NCBI RefSeq assembly: GCF_900105535.1
Contig: NZ_LT629779.1
Span: 1,054,001 to 1,118,000, forward strand
Direction: 5' to 3'
DNA from: Pseudarthrobacter equi
Lineage (GTDB): Bacteria > Actinomycetota > Actinomycetes > Actinomycetales > Micrococcaceae
Length of the DNA: 64,000 nucleotides
The notes beneath the pieces are model-generated. The model ran no database searches, was not told where the DNA came from, and worked only from the letters and a program-made list of their open reading frames with translations. Below are positions 61,688 through 64,000 of the stretch, piece after piece. Position 1 is the stretch's first letter. Every line of letters begins with the position of its first letter. The translations under genes were made by a program, and so were the position numbers.

Positions 61688-63522
61688 GCCAGCTTGTCGA
61701 GCTCACCGGCCAGACCGGCGTCGTTGTCCGGTCCCACGTCATCCACAAAGTCCTCCGCAACCCCATGGGCCTGATTGCGCTGGCCATCCTGGGGGTCCTC
61801 GTCACCATGGCTGTCCTCGCCGACGTCCTGGCACCCTTCGACGAAAACTTCGCGGATATCGCCTCCACCCTCGCCGCCCCGGACGCCAACCACCTGCTGG
61901 GCACTGACAGCGTCGGCCGCGACGTCTGGAGCCGCCTCGCCTTCGGCGCCCGCACCACGCTGCTCTCGGCACTGCTTTGCGCCGCCGTCGCCATCGGCAT
62001 CGGCCTCCCCGCAGGCCTGGTGGCCGGCTACTACGGTGGAAAATTCGACGGCATCGCCGGCTGGTTCGTCAACATCCTCATGAGCCTGCCCGGCATCATC
62101 GTCCTGCTCACGGTGCGGGCCGCCTTCGGCCCCTCCGTGTGGATCTCGATGATTGCCTTCGGCATCCTCCTCAGCCCCGGCTATTTCCGGCTCACCCGGA
62201 CTTCTGTCCAGTCGGTGCGCAACGAGCTGTACGTCGACGCCGCCCGCGTTGCCGGCCTCAGCGACCGCAGCATCATCAGCCGCCACATATTCTCCGTGGT
62301 CCGCGCGCCCATCATCATCCAGACCGCCATGGTCTGCGGCGTTGCCATCAGCGTCCAGTCCGGCCTCGAATTCCTCGGCCTCGGCGACCCCACCGTTGCC
62401 ACCTGGGGCGTCATGCTCAGCGAGGGCTTCAAGAACGTCTACCTGACCCCCACGCTCCTGCTCTGGCCGGCGGTGGCCATCGGCCTCGCGGTCGGTGCCC
62501 TGGTCCTGCTGGGCAACGCGGTCCGCGACGCGCTGGAGGACGGCGAGAAGATCAAGCAGCGGAAGCGCAAGGCCGCAGCTTCGGCTTCTGCCACGGAACG
62601 CACGACGCCGGCACCCGCCAAGGTGCGCCAGGCACGCGGCGCCGTGGCCGCCGTCGAAAGCGGCACCGAACATCACCTGGTGAAGGTCACCAACCTCGGC
62701 GTGGGCTACCCGCAGGCGGACGGTTCCATCAAGAAAGTGGTGGACGACGTCTCCTTCCACGTGGACCGCGGCGAGATCCTCGGCATCGTAGGCGAATCCG
62801 GTTCCGGCAAGTCCCAGACCGCCTTTTCCATCCTGGGACTGCTGCCCGGCACCGCCCGGATCGTGGCAGGCTCCATCCAGTTCGACGGCAATTACACCGT
62901 TGCCCCGGGCGAGGAAAAGGTCAGCCAGGAGCGGCTCACCAAACTGCGCGGCAAGCGGATTTCCTACATTCCGCAGGAGCCCATGTCCAACCTGGATCCC
63001 GCCTTCACCATCGGCTACCAGCTGGTGACGCCCATGGTGCGCGTGCTCGGCATCTCCAAGGCCGAGGCCACCAAGCGCGCCATGAAACTGCTCTCCGACG
63101 TCGGCATCGCCAACCCGGAGCGGACCTTCCAGGCCTACCCGCACGAAGTCTCCGGCGGCATGGCCCAGCGCGTGCTGATCGCCGGGGCCATCAGCTGCGA
63201 ACCGGACCTGATCATCGCCGACGAACCCACCACCGCCCTCGACGTGACCGTCCAGGCAGACGTCCTGGACCTCATCCGGGACCTGCAGCGCCGCCTTAAC
63301 GTGGGCGTCATCCTGGTAACGCACAACTTCGGCGTCGTCTCGGACCTCTGCGACCGCGTGGTGGTCATGCAAAACGGCCGCCTCGTGGAGGAAGGTCCCG
63401 TCCGGACCATCCTGCGCGAACCGAAAGACCCGTACACGCAGATGCTGCTGTCCTCCATGCTCGAAGGCAAGGAACCCATGACCATGCTCGTCTCCGCGCC
63501 CGCCAAGGAGGCCGTCAAATGA
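61684..63522 (+). CDS. Fused ABC permease (DppC-like) and ATPase (DppD-like)
   Basis: 612 residues combining a DppC-type permease (about 1-290: VGRDVWSRLAFGARTTLLSA, RNELYVDAARVAGLSDRSII) and a DppD-type ATPase (about 320-612: Walker A GESGSGKSQT, Q-loop YIPQEPMSNLDP, signature HEVSGGMAQRV, Walker B LIIADEPTTALDV). The linker (about 280-310) is basic and Ala-rich. Such fusions of permease and ATPase occur in actinobacterial oligopeptide-type importers. The ATG overlaps the DppB-like stop by 4 bp. Confidence 0.92.
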   Translation: MSQLVELTGQTGVVVRSHVIHKVLRNPMGLIALAILGVLVTMAVLADVLAPFDENFADIASTLAAPDANHLLGTDSVGRDVWSRLAFGARTTLLSALLCAAVAIGIGLPAGLVAGYYGGKFDGIAGWFVNILMSLPGIIVLLTVRAAFGPSVWISMIAFGILLSPGYFRLTRTSVQSVRNELYVDAARVAGLSDRSIISRHIFSVVRAPIIIQTAMVCGVAISVQSGLEFLGLGDPTVATWGVMLSEGFKNVYLTPTLLLWPAVAIGLAVGALVLLGNAVRDALEDGEKIKQRKRKAAASASATERTTPAPAKVRQARGAVAAVESGTEHHLVKVTNLGVGYPQADGSIKKVVDDVSFHVDRGEILGIVGESGSGKSQTAFSILGLLPGTARIVAGSIQFDGNYTVAPGEEKVSQERLTKLRGKRISYIPQEPMSNLDPAFTIGYQLVTPMVRVLGISKAEATKRAMKLLSDVGIANPERTFQAYPHEVSGGMAQRVLIAGAISCEPDLIIADEPTTALDVTVQADVLDLIRDLQRRLNVGVILVTHNFGVVSDLCDRVVVMQNGRLVEEGPVRTILREPKDPYTQMLLSSMLEGKEPMTMLVSAPAKEAVK

Positions 63523-64000
63523 CCAGCACCGATGCCGCGTTCAAGGATTTGCTCCGGGTGGAAAAACTCGCTGTGGAGTACCCCGGGAAGGGGTTCCGCG
63601 CCAAGCCGTTCCGTGCCCTGTCGGACATCAACATCAGCATCGGCCAGGGTGAGACCCTTGGCCTGGTGGGGGAGTCCGGCTCGGGCAAGACCACGCTGGG
63701 CCGTGCAGTCCTCGGCCTGGCGCCGGTCACAGGGGGGAAGGTCATCTTCGAGGGCAACGACATCAGCCAGGCCACCCGCAAGGAGCGGCGGAAACTCAGC
63801 CGGGACCTGCAGGTGGTCTTCCAGGACCCCTACACGTCCCTGAACCCCGCCCTGGAAATCGGCGACATCCTGGCCGAACCGCTCAGCGTGCAGGGCAAGT
63901 CACCGGCGGAGGCCAAGAAACGGGTCCGCGAACTCCTGGACCAGGTGGGGCTCCCCGCCGACGCCATCAGCCGCCTGCCCCGCGAGTTCAGCGGCGGCCA
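63519..64000 (+). CDS. ABC ATPase (DppF-like), cut by the right edge
   Basis: About 160 residues present. Walker [17 protein letters not shown] and Q-loop VVFQDPYTSLNP are visible; the window ends at the signature motif (EFSGG). Its ATG overlaps the stop of the fused gene (ATGA). It completes the importer as the second ATPase. Confidence 0.9.
   Translation, partial: MTSTDAAFKDLLRVEKLAVEYPGKGFRAKPFRALSDINISIGQGETLGLVGESGSGKTTLGRAVLGLAPVTGGKVIFEGNDISQATRKERRKLSRDLQVVFQDPYTSLNPALEIGDILAEPLSVQGKSPAEAKKRVRELLDQVGLPADAISRLPREFSGG

Noticed and set aside
61603..63372. 589-codon antisense frame over the fused permease-ATPase gene
   Set aside because: Its sequence is dominated by Gly, Asp and His runs and carries no known domain; the plus-strand gene has clear ABC motifs.

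Overview
The window is high-GC DNA of about 64 kb with dense, short-spaced genes. ATG, GTG and TTG starts all occur, 4-bp stop/start overlaps are frequent, and gene content is typical of Micrococcaceae. Together this points to the chromosome of an Arthrobacter/Pseudarthrobacter-like actinobacterium. No rRNA, tRNA, insertion sequence, prophage or CRISPR array was recognised.

Layout, left to right. 1-14 kb: an unidentified partial gene, a 32-bp tandem repeat, and a TAXI solute-binding lipoprotein + histidine kinase + response regulator operon that faces away from an MHS-type carboxylate symporter. Next come a TetR/small membrane protein pair with twin operators, a secreted repeat protein, a PoxB-like enzyme, a pyridoxine kinase, and a TetR/epimerase/membrane protein operon. 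14-21 kb: a queuosine-precursor transporter and tRNA-guanine transglycosylase on either side of a DUF559-type gene that is bracketed by related palindromes, then SRPBCC, NUDIX-like, VOC and YdeI-like genes. 21-32 kb: a membrane-anchored GH32 enzyme, a ferric-iron ABC transporter behind a DtxR-type box, a GH76 glycosidase, and an SDR + acyl-CoA dehydrogenase operon. 32-42 kb: phosphoenolpyruvate carboxylase (ppc), a DedA protein, a pseudouridine synthase, an HTH + SRPBCC pair, and a MocR regulator divergent from a YczE-type membrane protein. 42-52 kb: an nei2-lhr DNA-repair operon, a DUF4232 lipoprotein, a YcnI copper-related pair, a nitronate monooxygenase-like enzyme and small proteins. 52-56 kb: a TetR/SDR divergent pair, an LLM flavin oxidoreductase and an aminoglycoside phosphotransferase-like kinase. 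56-64 kb: a LacI regulator, a sugar isomerase/epimerase + Gfo/Idh/MocA operon and a family-5 ABC importer with a fused permease-ATPase. The right edge cuts the second ATPase.

The most coherent functional unit is the right-hand locus. One 16-bp palindrome lies in front of the isomerase/oxidoreductase operon (divergent from lacI), and its exact reverse complement lies in front of the ABC importer. This defines a local LacI regulon that probably imports and oxidises or isomerises an unidentified sugar derivative. Other points worth checking are the TAXI-protein two-component system without TRAP membrane subunits, the palindromes around the DUF559 gene, the tgt/yhhQ salvage pair with an unusual Tgt substrate loop, and several genes that look leaderless.
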